Assembly (NCBI GenBank): GCA_032717465.1
Contig: CM064658.1
Span: 610,001 to 674,000 of the forward strand
Reading direction: 5' to 3'
Length of the DNA: 64,000 nucleotides
DNA from: Coenobita brevimanus
Taxonomy: Eukaryota; Arthropoda; Malacostraca; Decapoda; Coenobitidae
Notes under the pieces: generated by a model
What the model was told of the DNA's origin: nothing
Seen by the model: the letters and a program-made list of their open reading frames with translations, nothing else
Database searches by the model: none
Position numbers and translations under genes: made by a program
In this document: positions 11,500 through 22,395 of the stretch, piece by piece
Position numbering within the stretch: position 1 is the stretch's first letter
Layout of the letters: every line of letters starts with the position of its first letter

Positions 11500-11875
11500 C
11501 TACGCCAGACGATTTTATTCAGCTTAGGAGATGCTTATAGTTCCGAAAGCATAAATCACTCAATCTCTTCACATCGATGATATCTTACATTATTCTTCCC
11601 GTCAGACGATTTTATTCAGCCGAGAGTGGGTCATAGGAGCCCGTGTTGAGAGAAAATATAATCCTTTCCCTTACCCTGGTGGGGATTTTCGTCCTTTTGC
11701 AGCTTGTTTTATCGTAGCTCGGTGCCGGAAAAGGGCGGCTGTGTGCCTGCTTTCCATAGCACTTCTTCGTGACTAGCATCATATTTTAGTGCTGATTAGT
11801 TGTTACAGCTTAGCATTCAAGATGGAGAGACGGTTTTAGGCCAAGTTAGTGAAAAAAGAGTATAGATTAGCTATT
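11500..11875 (+). repeat. Core-family interspersed repeat with two core words
   Basis: CCAGACGATTTTATTCAGCT occurs near 11506 and CAGACGATTTTATTCAGCC near 11605. The longer module follows: GTAGCTCGGTGCCGGAAAAG, GCACTTCTTCGTGACTAGC, AGCATTCAAGATGGAGAG and TTTTAGGCCAAGTTAGTG. Confidence 0.8.
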
Positions 11876-11999
11876 TCTTTGCTAAGATATACGCAGAATA
11901 TTTCATTCAGACTCACCCGAGATGAAAGTGTTCAGTTCTGATAAATCGCAGTAGAATTTATAAATACTGTACATGTAATTTATATTATGCGTTATATAA

Positions 12000-12160
12000 T
12001 GTGAAGGTGTATGGAACACGTAATGTTGTTGTTGTAATTATTATTATTATTATTATTATTGTTGTTTCCATGATCATCACATCATCACCATCTTAGCCTG
12101 CCTTATCTCGTCGTTATTAATAGTGGTCCTCATCGCTATCAGTAAATTGTCACCAGCTCC
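12000..12160. other. TTA microsatellite and unique DNA
   Basis: TTA repeats at 12037-12060, otherwise nothing recognised. Confidence 0.5.
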
Positions 12161-12189
12161 TATACCCCTTCAGTTCGATGACCTGTTAT

Positions 12190-12560
12190 ATATTTTCCTC
12201 CTGCTGCCACAAGACCTATTCAGCTTAGGACAGAGCTCTTGTGTAATTGGCTGAGAGTGTTTTCCCTTTGCACCGTATTTCACGTAGCCCAGTGGCAGGA
12301 AAAGGTGATACTACGACTACATCCTTTCCTTAGCACTTCTTTGTGACTAGTAACCTTATTCTTGTGTTTATATATTCCTACAATTCAGCGTTCAAGATCA
12401 AGAGTTGTCAGTTTTAGGCCAAGGTATAGTAAAAGGAGCACCGTGATGGGGATTAGTGAAGGCTGTATCTAACCCCACCAGGTGTAGACATGTTTGTGTG
12501 AAGCTGCATTAAGTCGTCGAAGAGTAGGAGTCATGGAAAAGGAATAATGCGCCAGATAGA
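12190..12560 (+). repeat. Core-family interspersed repeat
   Basis: It carries ATTCAGCTTAGGACAG, CGTAGCCCAGTGGCAGGAAA, GCACTTCTTTGTGACTAG, TTCAAGATC and TTTTAGGCCAAGG in the same order as the copies at 11600 and 57691, then GTGAAGGCTGTATCTAACCC, which also occurs (inverted) in the 47430-47700 copy. Confidence 0.8.
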
Positions 12561-12699
12561 AGGGGTTACGGGCACTGCCATCTCCCTGCCGCCCCCGCCT
12601 CATCATTTCCCGCTGTAGTCACCGCTATCTCGTTTCCCGTCGTTTTACCGTCATAAGTACCTTTGTCATCTTCCCTTCCCCGCCGCCGCCGCATGCTGG

Positions 12700-13500
12700 A
12701 CTTACTGTTAGTGGTATTGTAGGTCCTTAGCACCTTTCACTCAGCGATTTGTTACTGCACCTTACGCCATAGTATCTTCGTTCATGGCAGTGCCGCAAAA
12801 TATGTCGATGGAGAAAGGATGTATAAAGCGCAGAGGGGACCTGAGGTGGTATGTGCAAAATAAATTAATTCATCGTGGTATTGTAGATCCTTAGCACTTT
12901 GCACTCAGCGACTTGTTACTGCACCTCACGCCCCAGGATCTTCGTACATGTCAGTGTTGCAAAGTGTGTAGACTGGGAAAATATGTATAAATCTCCGAGG
13001 GGACTTTAGGTGGTATGTGCAAAATAAATTAATTCTTAGTGGTATTGTAGGTTCTTAGCACCTTTCACGCAGCGATTTGTTACTGCACTTACGCCTGAGT
13101 ATAGTTCATGTCACTGTTGCAAAGTAAGACGAACGGGAAACGATGTATATAGCACAGAGGGGACTTCAGGTGGTATATGCAGAATAAATCGCTAAGAATC
13201 AGGTCTTACGGAGTTCCCTTTAAGACTAACGCCTGTAGTGTCTTCCGCCGATTGAGAAAAGATGTATAAAGCGCAGAGGGGACTTGGGTTGGTAAATGCA
13301 AAATAAATCGCTTAGAATCAGGTACGACGAAGCCCCCTGTATGACTAACGCCTCAGTGTCTTCTTGGATGTCACCGTTACAAAAATAGTTCGATTGAGAA
13401 ACGATCTAAACAGCTCAGAGGAAACTTCAGGTGGTAAAAGGGGAATAAATAGCATAGGAACAGGTGCTACGGATCCCACCTGTATGGCCAAGAATACGAT
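12700..13500 (+). repeat. Satellite-like tandem repeat, five units of 119-164 bp
   Basis: GAGGGGACTT-type words recur near 12833, 12997, 13157, 13276 and 13417. They are followed by GGTGGTATGTGCAAAATAAA, and the first three also carry TTAGCACCTTTCACTCAGCG. The AATAAATCGCTAAGAATCAGGT joint resembles the foldback element's end, so the array may derive from it. Frames such as 13364-13555 are incidental. Confidence 0.75.
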
Positions 13501-13614
13501 CCACCGGTGCCATCCATCCATCACCTTTGCTAGTGTATTTCTTATCCAGGGGTGATATTCCCTGACAAATTTGCGATCGATTCCCTGTTGTAAGTTGGGT
13601 TTGGTTTTGCGGGA

Positions 13615-14055
13615 AGAAGGAGTGAGTTACGAGAGAAAAATGGTGAGTTACGAGAGAAAATGGTGAGTTATGAGAGAAAAATGGTGAGTTACCAGAGAAA
13701 AATGGTGAGTTACGAGAGAAAATGGTGAGTTATGAGAGAAAAATGGTGAGTTACCAGAGAAAAATGGTGAGTTACGAGAGAAAATGGTGAGTTATGAGAG
13801 AAAAATGGTGAGTTAGGAGAGAAAAATGGTGAGTTAGGAGAGAAAAATGGTGAGTTACGAGAGAAAATGGTGAGTTACGAGAGAAAAATGGTGAGTTACG
13901 AGAGAAAAATGGTGAGTTACGAGAGAAAAATGGTGAGTTACGAGAGAGAAATGGTGAGTTACGAGAGAAAAATGGTGAGTTACGAGAGAAAAATGGTGAG
14001 TTACGAGAGAAAATGGTTAGTTACGAGAGAAAAATGGTCAGTTACGATAGGGAAG
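13615..14055 (+). repeat. 21-bp minisatellite with a higher-order pattern
   Basis: The unit GTGAGTTACGAGAGAAAAATG occurs about 20 times. Between 13650 and 13815 three variants (CGAG with four A, TGAG, CCAG) cycle as a 62-bp higher-order unit. After 13860 the units are homogeneous. A plus frame reads M-V-S-Y-E-R-K repeats. Each unit contains G-GTGAGT, a consensus splice donor. Confidence 0.9.
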
Positions 14056-14173
14056 GGAGAGTTTTAAAAATAATCTAGCGCGTGTGTAGTTGTTCCTGGA
14101 AAATACAAGTCTGAGTTACGACAGGGAAACGATCTTAAGTATGTGTGAGAATCCGACCCTTATTTCTCAAGGA

Positions 14174-14394
14174 CCTGTATTCTCGTCTGTTCCCTAACAC
14201 CTCTTCTTTGGCGATTTATTTATTTATTTATTTATGGATATGGCTGGTTAATATCCTGTTGTACGTTATCTGTGCAGAGTACGGTGATATTAGGATGATT
14301 TATGTAACACGGGGAAGGGCAGGAAGTGAAATAATTAAATAAGTCGCCTAGGAAAAGGTGTTAGGGAGCTTCCTTAACTGACGAGAATACGGAA
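14174..14394 (+). mobile_element. Foldback element, copy 2
   Basis: It has the same inverted ends of about 50 bp and the same middle as copy 1. An ATTT expansion follows the left end. The right end is repeated twice more just downstream. Confidence 0.75.
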
Positions 14395-14622
14395 GTCATC
14401 TCTACCATGATTTAAGTAACACAGGGAAGAACAGTAAGGTAAAATAAGCAAAATAAGTCGCCTAGGAAAAGGTGTTTGGGAGCTTCCTTAACCGACGAGA
14501 ATACGGAAGTCATCTTTACCATGATTTCAGTAACACGGAGAACAGTAAGTTAAAATAAGCAAAATAAGTTGCTTAGGAAAAGGTGTTAGGGGGCTTCCTT
14601 AACCGACGAGAATACGGAAGTT
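14395..14622 (+). repeat. Two extra right halves of the foldback element in tandem
   Basis: About 115 bp ending CTTCCTTAACCGACGAGAATACGGAAG (14509 and 14620) is repeated head to tail after copy 2. This suggests local amplification of the element's right half. Confidence 0.7.
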
Positions 14623-14706
14623 TACCGCCGTCGCCCCCGCCGTTCCCGCCGCCGCCGCTACGCCATCATTTTGTGCCGCTTACGATGTCGATTGTTTTCT
14701 CTCGCC

Positions 14707-14800
14707 CCGGTGACTCGGTCGGTAGCGTACTCGTCTCGTGGTGCGTATATTTCGAGTCCAGGGTTCAAATACAAACCCTGGCGGACATTTAAGGTGTGTG
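14707..14800 (+). mobile_element. tRNA-like SINE fragment, different family
   Basis: A TGACTCGGTCGGTAGCG A-box-like word is followed about 45 bp later by a B box (GGTTCAAATAC, one mismatch). The B box lies in the loop of a stem CCAGGGTT...AACCCTGG, like a T arm. No full cloverleaf can be drawn, so a functional tRNA is unlikely. Confidence 0.5.
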
Positions 14801-14851
14801 CGGTAATGTGTCCTGCCATATGTTCGCTCCTTCTTGATTCTGTTGCATTTA

Positions 14852-15290
<439 letters not shown>

Positions 15291-15500
15291 GATCCTCCTC
15301 CTCCTCTTCTTCGTCTTCCTCCTCCTCCACTTCCTCCTCCTCCTCCTCCTCTTCTTCGTCTTCCTCCTCCTCCACTTCCTCCTCCTCCTCTTAATCTTCT
15401 TCCACAATCTTCTCCTCTTCTTAATCTTCTTCCTTAGTCTCCTCCTCCTCCTCTTTCTCTTCTTCTTCTACTTCTTCTTCTTCTACTTTCTTTCTTTCTT
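15291..15500. repeat. CTC/CTT trinucleotide array
   Basis: CTC and TTC repeats with a doubled block CTTCTTCGTCTTCCTCCTCC (about 15305 and 15350). The minus frame is a Glu-rich shadow. Confidence 0.9.
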
Positions 15501-15559
15501 TAGTGAGAGTTTAGTAATTCTTCGACCAAAAAGTGGAGTGATTTTCGTGACCACAATCG

Positions 15560-15644
15560 CACATTCTCATACTCCAGACGATTTTATTCATCTTACGAGA
15601 CCAGTTGTATTAAAGGGTTGAGAAACAGCCTCCCTTAACCCTCT

Positions 15645-15730
<86 letters not shown>

Positions 15731-15935
15731 CCGCTGGCTTATACAGTACTTTAGATTACATTAGTTTGGTCTTGCATTTACCAGACGATTTTATTCAGAC
15801 TAAAAAAATCTCTGTGGGGGTGAGACTCTACCTGCATCAACCCACTGCCTTCGAGTTACCTGTTCTGCCTTTCATTCCGGTTCATTTCAGACGATTTTTT
15901 TTATTTCCTGCTAAAGAGAAACCTGTGGCACGTAA
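15560..15935 (+). repeat. Three core-family words around a (GT)n tract
   Basis: CCAGACGATTTTATTCATCT near 15574, CCAGACGATTTTATTCAGAC near 15781 and CAGACGATTTTTTTTATT near 15888 lie on the same strand. GT repeats occupy 15649-15729. Confidence 0.75.
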
Positions 15936-15954
15936 AATGTTAAAATAATAACAA

Positions 15955-16055
15955 CAGCAATAATAATAATAATAATAATAATAATAGTAATAATAATAAT
16001 AATAATAGTAATAATAATAAGAGAATAATAATAATAATAATAATAATAATCATAA
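15955..16055. repeat. (TAA)n microsatellite
   Basis: TAA repeats with TAG interruptions up to the TIR element; the same repeat resumes at 16313-16338 on the other side. Confidence 0.95.
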
Positions 16056-16083
16056 TAACTAGAATGGCACTCAGTGGAGCCCA

Positions 16084-16313
16084 TACCTCCGCCAACGCCC
16101 TATCTCGCAATGTTAAAGAAAGAAAAAAAATTCCTGGATCCGCACCTTTATCCGGATCCGCACCAAAATTTAATGGAGCGTATTCTGGACCAAGACCCAT
16201 TTTTCTACCAAGATTCGTGGAAATCCGTCCTGTAGTTTTTGTGTGATCTTGCTCACAAACTAACCAACCAAGACACGGACAAGGGTGAAAACATAACATC
16301 TTTGGCGGAGGTA
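16084..16313. mobile_element. TIR element of about 230 bp inside a TAA microsatellite
   Basis: TACCTCCGCCAA at 16084-16095 and TTGGCGGAGGTA at 16302-16313 are perfect 12-bp inverted termini. TAA repeats abut the right end and lie about 30 bp beyond the left end. The interior has no coding frame and includes two GGATCCGCACC words and CCAAGATTCGTGGAAATCC. A further degenerate end (GGGGGAGGTAATG) occurs near 2450. The layout fits a MITE. Confidence 0.6.
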
Positions 16314-16389
16314 ATAATAATAATAATAATAATAATAAAATGCGGATTAATCATTGAGCTACGACTGCACCAATTCATTTACTTTTTCA

Positions 16390-16394
16390 GAGTC

Positions 16395-16472
<78 letters not shown>

Positions 16473-16604
16473 GCCAGTGTGCTTTGTAATAGTAACCTGA
16501 ACATCAATATTAACATCAATACATCATATGTCAGAAGCAGAGGCGAGATACATCATATGAAAGAGTTGTACATTTGGCTTTTAGAGAGAGAGAGAGAGAG
16601 AGAG

Positions 16605-16665
<61 letters not shown>

Positions 16666-16723
16666 CCGCTGCCTTTGACACCTCCTTATTGTTCCTCCCT
16701 CAGAAAACTGACATCCTCTTCTC

Positions 16724-16774
<51 letters not shown>

Positions 16775-16807
16775 CCAACAGATAGAAACGACTAATGCAG
16801 ATAAATA

Positions 16808-16846
<39 letters not shown>

Positions 16847-16850
16847 TCAC
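16390..16850. repeat. GATA, GA and GT compound microsatellites
   Basis: GATA at 16396-16412 leads into GA to 16470; GA then GT at 16584-16664; GT then GA at 16724-16773; CT at 16810-16842. Confidence 0.95.
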
Positions 16851-17088
16851 CACCACCATCACTTTCCATCAGTACTTCACAGGGCTCTACGGTGGCCCGA
16901 TGTCGCGTGGTCGCCTCCCGATCCGCGTAAAACCCAATAATGACGGATATTCAAAGACAGGCCTGGTAGTATGACCCTGCAGATGCTTATGTGAATTTCC
17001 AACCCATTTTTTTACTCATACTGATTTGGAGATGTATTCTTTGTGGGTGTGGAGAATTTCGCGACACCTCTTCTATAGCGAATTATTC

Positions 17089-17091
<3 letters not shown>

Positions 17092-17160
<69 letters not shown>
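17092..17160. repeat. (CA)34 microsatellite
   Basis: A pure CA tract. 16851-17090 holds nothing recognisable. Confidence 0.95.
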
Positions 17161-17161
<1 letters not shown>

Positions 17162-17278
17162 CAGTCTCACTACAGACCTCTCTCTCTGATTCGTACTTGG
17201 TTAGTATGGGGTCTCTTATGGACTGACAGAGATGCAGTACTTCGAGCATCGCTATTATTATTATTATTATTATTATTA

Positions 17279-17507
17279 TTTTTGGTTTGGGCATGTGGAG
17301 AGGATGGAGGTTGAAAGACTGACGAAGAGAGTGTATGTGAGTGAGGTGGAGGGGGGAAGAGGGAGGGGGAGGTCGAGGATGAGATGGAGGAATGGGGTGG
17401 AGAGGTATATGAGAGAGGGGTGTGTGAGTTGGGAGCAGGGCAGTGAAATGGCGGGGGACAGGGCGACTTGGAGGCGATTTGTTTGTGGCCACCCCAAACG
17501 GGATTGA
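17279..17507 (+). mobile_element. C-terminal end of a non-LTR retrotransposon frame
   Basis: The frame opens with F-W-F-G-H-V-E-R-M, continues through L-T-K-R-V-Y and a G-R-G-R-G-R-S-R arginine-rich box, and ends W-R-R-F-V then stop. This is the common C-terminal segment of several LINE polyproteins in aquatic invertebrates (family assignment from memory). It is 5'-truncated at a TTA microsatellite and followed within about 15 bp by GATA repeats, which look like its 3' tail. The last codons are intact, so this copy is fairly young. Confidence 0.7.
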
Positions 17508-17519
17508 GGCGCCTGGCAA

Positions 17520-17610
17520 TAGATAGATAGATAGATTATTATTTTACCATTTATACTACTGCCATCACTACCACGGTCTTCACTGCTACTACAAACATCA
17601 CTACCTCCAG

Positions 17611-17644
<34 letters not shown>

Positions 17645-17645
17645 G

Positions 17646-17691
<46 letters not shown>

Positions 17692-17735
17692 CACCACCAC
17701 CACCACCACCACCACCATTAGCACCCTCTATTTGC
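17520..17735. repeat. GATA tail, then ACT and ACC trinucleotides
   Basis: GATA repeats at 17520-17536 sit at the 3' end of the LINE fragment. ACT repeats (17620-17680) change into ACC repeats (17680-17716). Confidence 0.9.
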
Positions 17736-17814
17736 TCTCTCTCTCAAGTGCTCACCACCACACACTTCCCAAGGCCTTAAGTGCTCACTGTCTGGGTAAA
17801 CATATTGCCACTGA

Positions 17815-18480
17815 CACACTACCATACTAGCTACCACACACTACCATACTAGCTACCATACACTACCATACTAGCTACCATACACTACCATACTAGCTAC
17901 CACACACTACCATACTAGCTACCACACACTACCATACTAGCTACCACACACTACCATACTAGCTACCACACACTACCATAACAGCTACCACACACTACCA
18001 TACTAGCTGCCACACACTACCATACTAGCTACCACACACTACCATACTAGCTACCATACACTACCACACACTACCATACTAGCTACCATACACTACCACA
18101 CACTGCCATACTAGCTACCATATTCTACCTCACACTGCCATACTAGCTACCATACTAGCTACCATACTTTACCACAACCGCCATACTACGATACTGTACC
18201 GCACACTGCCATACTACCATACTTTACCACACTGCCATACTACCATGCTTTACCACACTACCACACACTGCCATACTACCATACTCTGCCACACTTCGAT
18301 ACTGTCACACTACCATAACATTACCATCATCTCACACTACCATACACTACCACACTTGCATACCCTATCACGCAACCATACAACCATACTCATAGCACAC
18401 TACCACACGCCACCATACACCATCATGCTATCATATACAAATTCGCTACCATACACACACTACCATGTTTTGTAACTACC
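17815..18480 (+). repeat. 22-bp minisatellite CTACCATACTAGCTACCACA
   Basis: About 14 well-conserved units at 22-bp spacing (CTAGC at 17827, 17849, 17871 and so on) degrade after 18150 into loose TACCACACTGCCATAC words up to 18480. Confidence 0.9.
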
Positions 18481-18534
18481 ATGCAACCATACTGGGATTA
18501 GTATTTTACCACAGTACGAAGAAAATGTTGGTTG

Positions 18535-18661
18535 AATAATGGGTGGGTTAATTGATTGATTGGTTGATTGGTGAATTTATTGATTGATTAGTTGGTTGGT
18601 TGATTGGTGAATTTATTGATTGGTTAATTGAGTGATTGATTGATTAGTTGGTTGTTGGTGA

Positions 18662-18692
<31 letters not shown>

Positions 18693-19265
18693 AGTTGGTT
18701 GGTTGATTGGTGAATTTATTGATTGGTTAATTGATTGATTAGTTGGTTGGTTGATTGGTGAATTTATTGATTGGTTGGTTGATTGATTGATTAATTAGTT
18801 GGTTGATTGATTGGTGAATTGATTGATTGATTGATTGATTAGTTGGTTGATTGGTGAATTTATTGATTGGTTAATTGATTGATTGATTGATTAGTTGGTT
18901 GTTGGTGAATTTATTGATTGGTTGGTTGATTGATTGATTGATTAGTTGGTTGATTGATTAGTTGGTTGATTGATTAGTTGGTTGATTGGTGAATTTATTT
19001 ATTTATTGATTGATTAGTTGGTTGATTGGTGAATTTATTGATTGGTTGGTTGATTGATTGATTAATTAGATGGTTGATTGGTGAATTTATTGATTGGTTG
19101 GTTGATTGATTGATTAGTTGGTTGATTGGTGAATTTATTGATTGGTTGGTTGATTGATTAGTTGGTTGGTTGGTTGATTGGTGGATTTATTGATTGGTTG
19201 AGTGATTTATTGGTTGATTGATTGGTTGGCTAATTGATTGGTTGGTTGATTGATTGATTGATTAA
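18535..19265 (+). repeat. GATT/GGTT tetranucleotide-derived array
   Basis: Tetramers GATT, GGTT and AGTT are arranged in larger units of about 50-60 bp marked by GATTGGTGAATTTATTGATT, which recurs about ten times. No coding potential. Confidence 0.9.
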
Positions 19266-19630
19266 CACTATTTCACTTGACTGGGCGGTGCAGGAGAGGT
19301 ACGCCTTCACGTGGTGGCACTGATGTAACTGAGCGACTCCTCTGCCTGGGTATACAAACGACCCTTACTCCCTCCCGCTCCCCCTGCAGTCTACCGGGTT
19401 TACAGGCTGATAGATAGACAGACAGATAGATAGACAGGTAGATAGATAGACAGATGGATAGATATATAGACAGATGGGTGGTGGGTTAATGTATATAGAG
19501 TTGGATAAGGTATGAACAAAATGTTCTAAAATTATATGAACAGTTTTGAACAGAACTCGGCAGATGAACACCGTTGAACGAAATTTACTGGATCATTAAC
19601 TTTGTGATCATTATTAGCGCAGCCTTTATT
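19266..19630. other. Unique DNA with a GATA run
   Basis: GACA/GATA repeats at 19409-19472; no gene recognised. Confidence 0.5.
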
Positions 19631-19634
19631 GTTA

Positions 19635-19679
<45 letters not shown>

Positions 19680-19890
19680 TATTGGTGTTTTTGTTGTTAT
19701 TACTTCATCAGCGATTATTATTATTATTATTATTATTATTTATTATTATTATTATTATTATTATTTATTATTATTATTGTTACATGATCAACGATTCTTC
19801 TTCTTCCTCTTCTTCTTCTTATTATTATTGTTGCTGTTATTATTACACATTATTAGTCATTATTATTATTATTATTATTATTATTGTTTT
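19635..19890. repeat. TTA trinucleotide cluster
   Basis: Several TTA runs are split by TTCTTC (19797-19818) and TTG words. The long hydrophobic plus frame here is translated TTA. Confidence 0.9.
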
Positions 19891-19919
19891 TGCTGTACCC
19901 GTTCATCTAATGGATAAAA

Positions 19920-20605
19920 ATGAACAAATACTGGCGAATTTTTAAGGCAGCATTGAACCACAGGAACAGTACTTGAACATGAGAAAGCGATGAACAAATA
20001 TGAACACTGCTTGAACTCGTGAACGTTGAACTTCCCCTACTATGAGAGCTAAATAACAGTATGTGAACACGTTTTTGAATACGTCTGAACACGATTGAAC
20101 ACACCTGAACACGAGAAGCAGTTAGTACATCTGAAACACATTGACTGAACTCGGCACGTGTCTGAACACTTTTGAACGTACTTGAACATGCATAAATTAC
20201 TCCAACTGAACACTTACATACCGACCTTTTGCTTGAACACTTTTTAGCGCATTCACTAACTGAACACCGTAAGCTTCTCTGAAACTTACCTGAACGCCCA
20301 TGAACACCTGTGAACATTTATTGAACATCACCGAACACCCTTGAACACGTACTGAACATCACCGAACACCCATGAACTAATTGAACATCGCCGAACACCC
20401 TTGAACACATATTAAACATCACTGAACATCTGTGAACACGCATTTGAACATTACCGAACACACCCTAACACCGATGAACTAACTGAACATCACCAACATC
20501 TGTGAACACCACCTGAACATCACCAAGCACACCAGACACCCGTGAACACTTTCTGAACATCACCAGAACACTTAATGAACACAGGCTGAACACTGAACAT
20601 ACCGT
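19920..20605 (+). repeat. TGAACA-rich degenerate array
   Basis: The word TGAACA/TGAACAC occurs dozens of times across about 680 bp with irregular spacing of 8-25 bp. Longer words such as CATCACCGAACACCC recur around 20330-20400. It stops where the next minisatellite starts. Confidence 0.8.
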
Positions 20606-20689
20606 GACGACGAACTGGGTGAACAAGATGGCTGCTGGCGATGGCTTAAAGTCTTCCAGTATGTCTTCCTTATTCTTATTTTCCTTCCT

Positions 20690-21830
20690 GTTTTTTTCCT
20701 GGATTTTTCCTGTTTCTTGGTGCTTTTTTTCCTGTTTCTTGGTGTTTTTTCCCTGTTTCTTGGTGTGTTTTTTCCTGTTTCTTGGTGTTTTCTTCCTGTT
20801 TCTTGGTGTTTTCTTCCTGTTTCTTGGTGTTTTTCTTCCTGTTTCTTGGTGTTTTTCTTCCTGTTTCTTGGTGTTTTTCTTCCTGTTTCTTGGTGTTTTT
20901 CTTCCTGTTTCTTGGTGTTTTTCTTCCTGTTTCTTGGTGTTTTTTCCCCTGTTTCTTGGTGTTTTTTTTCCTGTTTCTTGATGTTTTTCTTCCTGTTTCT
21001 TGGTGTTTTTTTCCTGTTTCTTGGTGTTTTTCTTCCTGTTTCTTGGTGTTTTTCTTCCTGTTTCTTGGTGTTTTTCTTCCTGTTTCTTGGTGTTTTTTCC
21101 TGTTTCTTGGTGTTTTTTCCTGTTTCTTGGTGTTTTTTTCCTGTTTCTTGGTGTTTTTTTCCCTGTTTCTTGGTGTTTTTCTTCCTGTTTCTTGGTGTTT
21201 TTCTTCCTGTTTCTTGGTGTTTTTCTTCCTGTTTCTTGGTGTTTTTCTTCCTGTTTCTTGGTGTTTTTCTTCCTGTTTCTTGGTGTTTTTCTTCCTGTTT
21301 CTTGGTGTTTTTCTTCCTGTTTCTTGGTGTTTTTCTTCCTGTTTCTTGGTGTTTTTCTTCCTGTTTCTTGGTGTGTTTTTTTCCTGTTTCTTGGTGTTTT
21401 TCTTCCTGTTTCTTGGTGTTTTTCTTCCTATTTCTTGGTGTTTTTTCCCCTGTTTCTTGGTGTTTTTCTTCCTGTTTCTTGGTGTTTTTTTCCCTGTTTC
21501 TTGGTGTTTTTTTTCCTGTTTCTTGATGTTTTTCTTCCTGTTTCTTGATGTTTTTCTTCCTGTTTCTTGGTGTTTTTCTTCCTGTTTCTTGGTGTTTTTC
21601 TTCCTGTTTCTTGGTGTTTTTCTTCCTGTTTCTTGGTGTTTTTTCCTGTTTCTTGGTGTTTTTCCTCCTGTTTCTTGGTGTTTTTCCTGTTTCTTGGTGT
21701 TTTTTTCCCTGTTTCTTGGTGTTTTTTTCCTGTTTCTTGGTGTTTTTCTTCCTGTTTCTTGGTGTTTTTTTCCCTGTTTCTTGGTGTGTTTTTTTCCTGT
21801 TTCTTGGTGTTTTGTTCCTGTTTTTTGGCG
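20690..21830 (+). repeat. 22-bp minisatellite TTTCTTGGTGTTTTTCTTCC, about 50 units
   Basis: The pyrimidine- and T-rich unit of about 22 bp varies mainly in its T run. Because the unit length is not a multiple of three and contains no stop in any frame, all three plus frames stay open for up to 365 codons. This is not evidence of a protein. Confidence 0.95.
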
Positions 21831-22395
21831 TCCTTTCTACTTCTTACTGTTTTCTTTATATTTTCTTCCTGTTATTTGATGCTTTTCGTCCCTTTCCTTC
21901 TTGTTTATTTTGTTTTTCTTACTGTTATTGTTTTTTTTTTCTTCGTTGTCTTGATTGTCTTTGATATTTTCTTGCTGTTTCTTGTTCTTATCGTCTGTCT
22001 TTAATTTTCTTGATTTTTCGTCACTTTTCTCCCAGTTTTCGTCCTACTTACTATTTTCTTCTTAGAGTCTTCCCTTTCTTCCCTTTTTCTTAATATTTCT
22101 TAGTCTTTCTTCCCTGTTCTCCCTGTGTCCTTCCTCTTCCGTACACTGTTCCTTCCTAGTCTTCCTTTACCTTCGTTTTCCCTTCACTTTTTTTTGCTTC
22201 GTGTTGTTCCTCTATTTTCCCTCCTCCTTTTCTTCCTTCGCTCTCCACACGTCTTACCTTCACTTCTTTCTTCCTTTCTCCGTCTCTTTTTCCTTTTGTT
22301 TTCCCTCTTTCTTATTTTTTTTCTTCAGTTTATCACTTAACTTTTTACTCCAGTTCTTTCTCTGTTCTTTTTCAGTCTCTTATTTAATTCCCTTA
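21831..22395. repeat. T-rich pyrimidine stretch
   Basis: Degenerate TTCTTCCTG/TTTCTT words continue the array to 22395, where the strand bias flips to purine. Confidence 0.8.

Noticed and set aside
13867..14067. M-V-S-Y-E-R-K heptad frame
   Set aside because: Only the homogeneous part of the 21-bp array keeps the frame; the earlier part shifts with four-A units. No bracketing splice sites like those at 54176.
14707..14800. Functional tRNA gene
   Set aside because: A and B boxes are recognisable but no acceptor stem or anticodon arm can be drawn. Same verdict for 45200-45345.
15940..16299. 119-codon minus frame over the TIR element
   Set aside because: It runs into a poly-leucine translation of TTA repeats and has no transposase motif.
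20782..21879. 365-codon plus frame rich in F, L, V, S, W and C
   Set aside because: It is the translation of a 22-bp minisatellite. The three frames are equally open because the unit has no stop in any frame.
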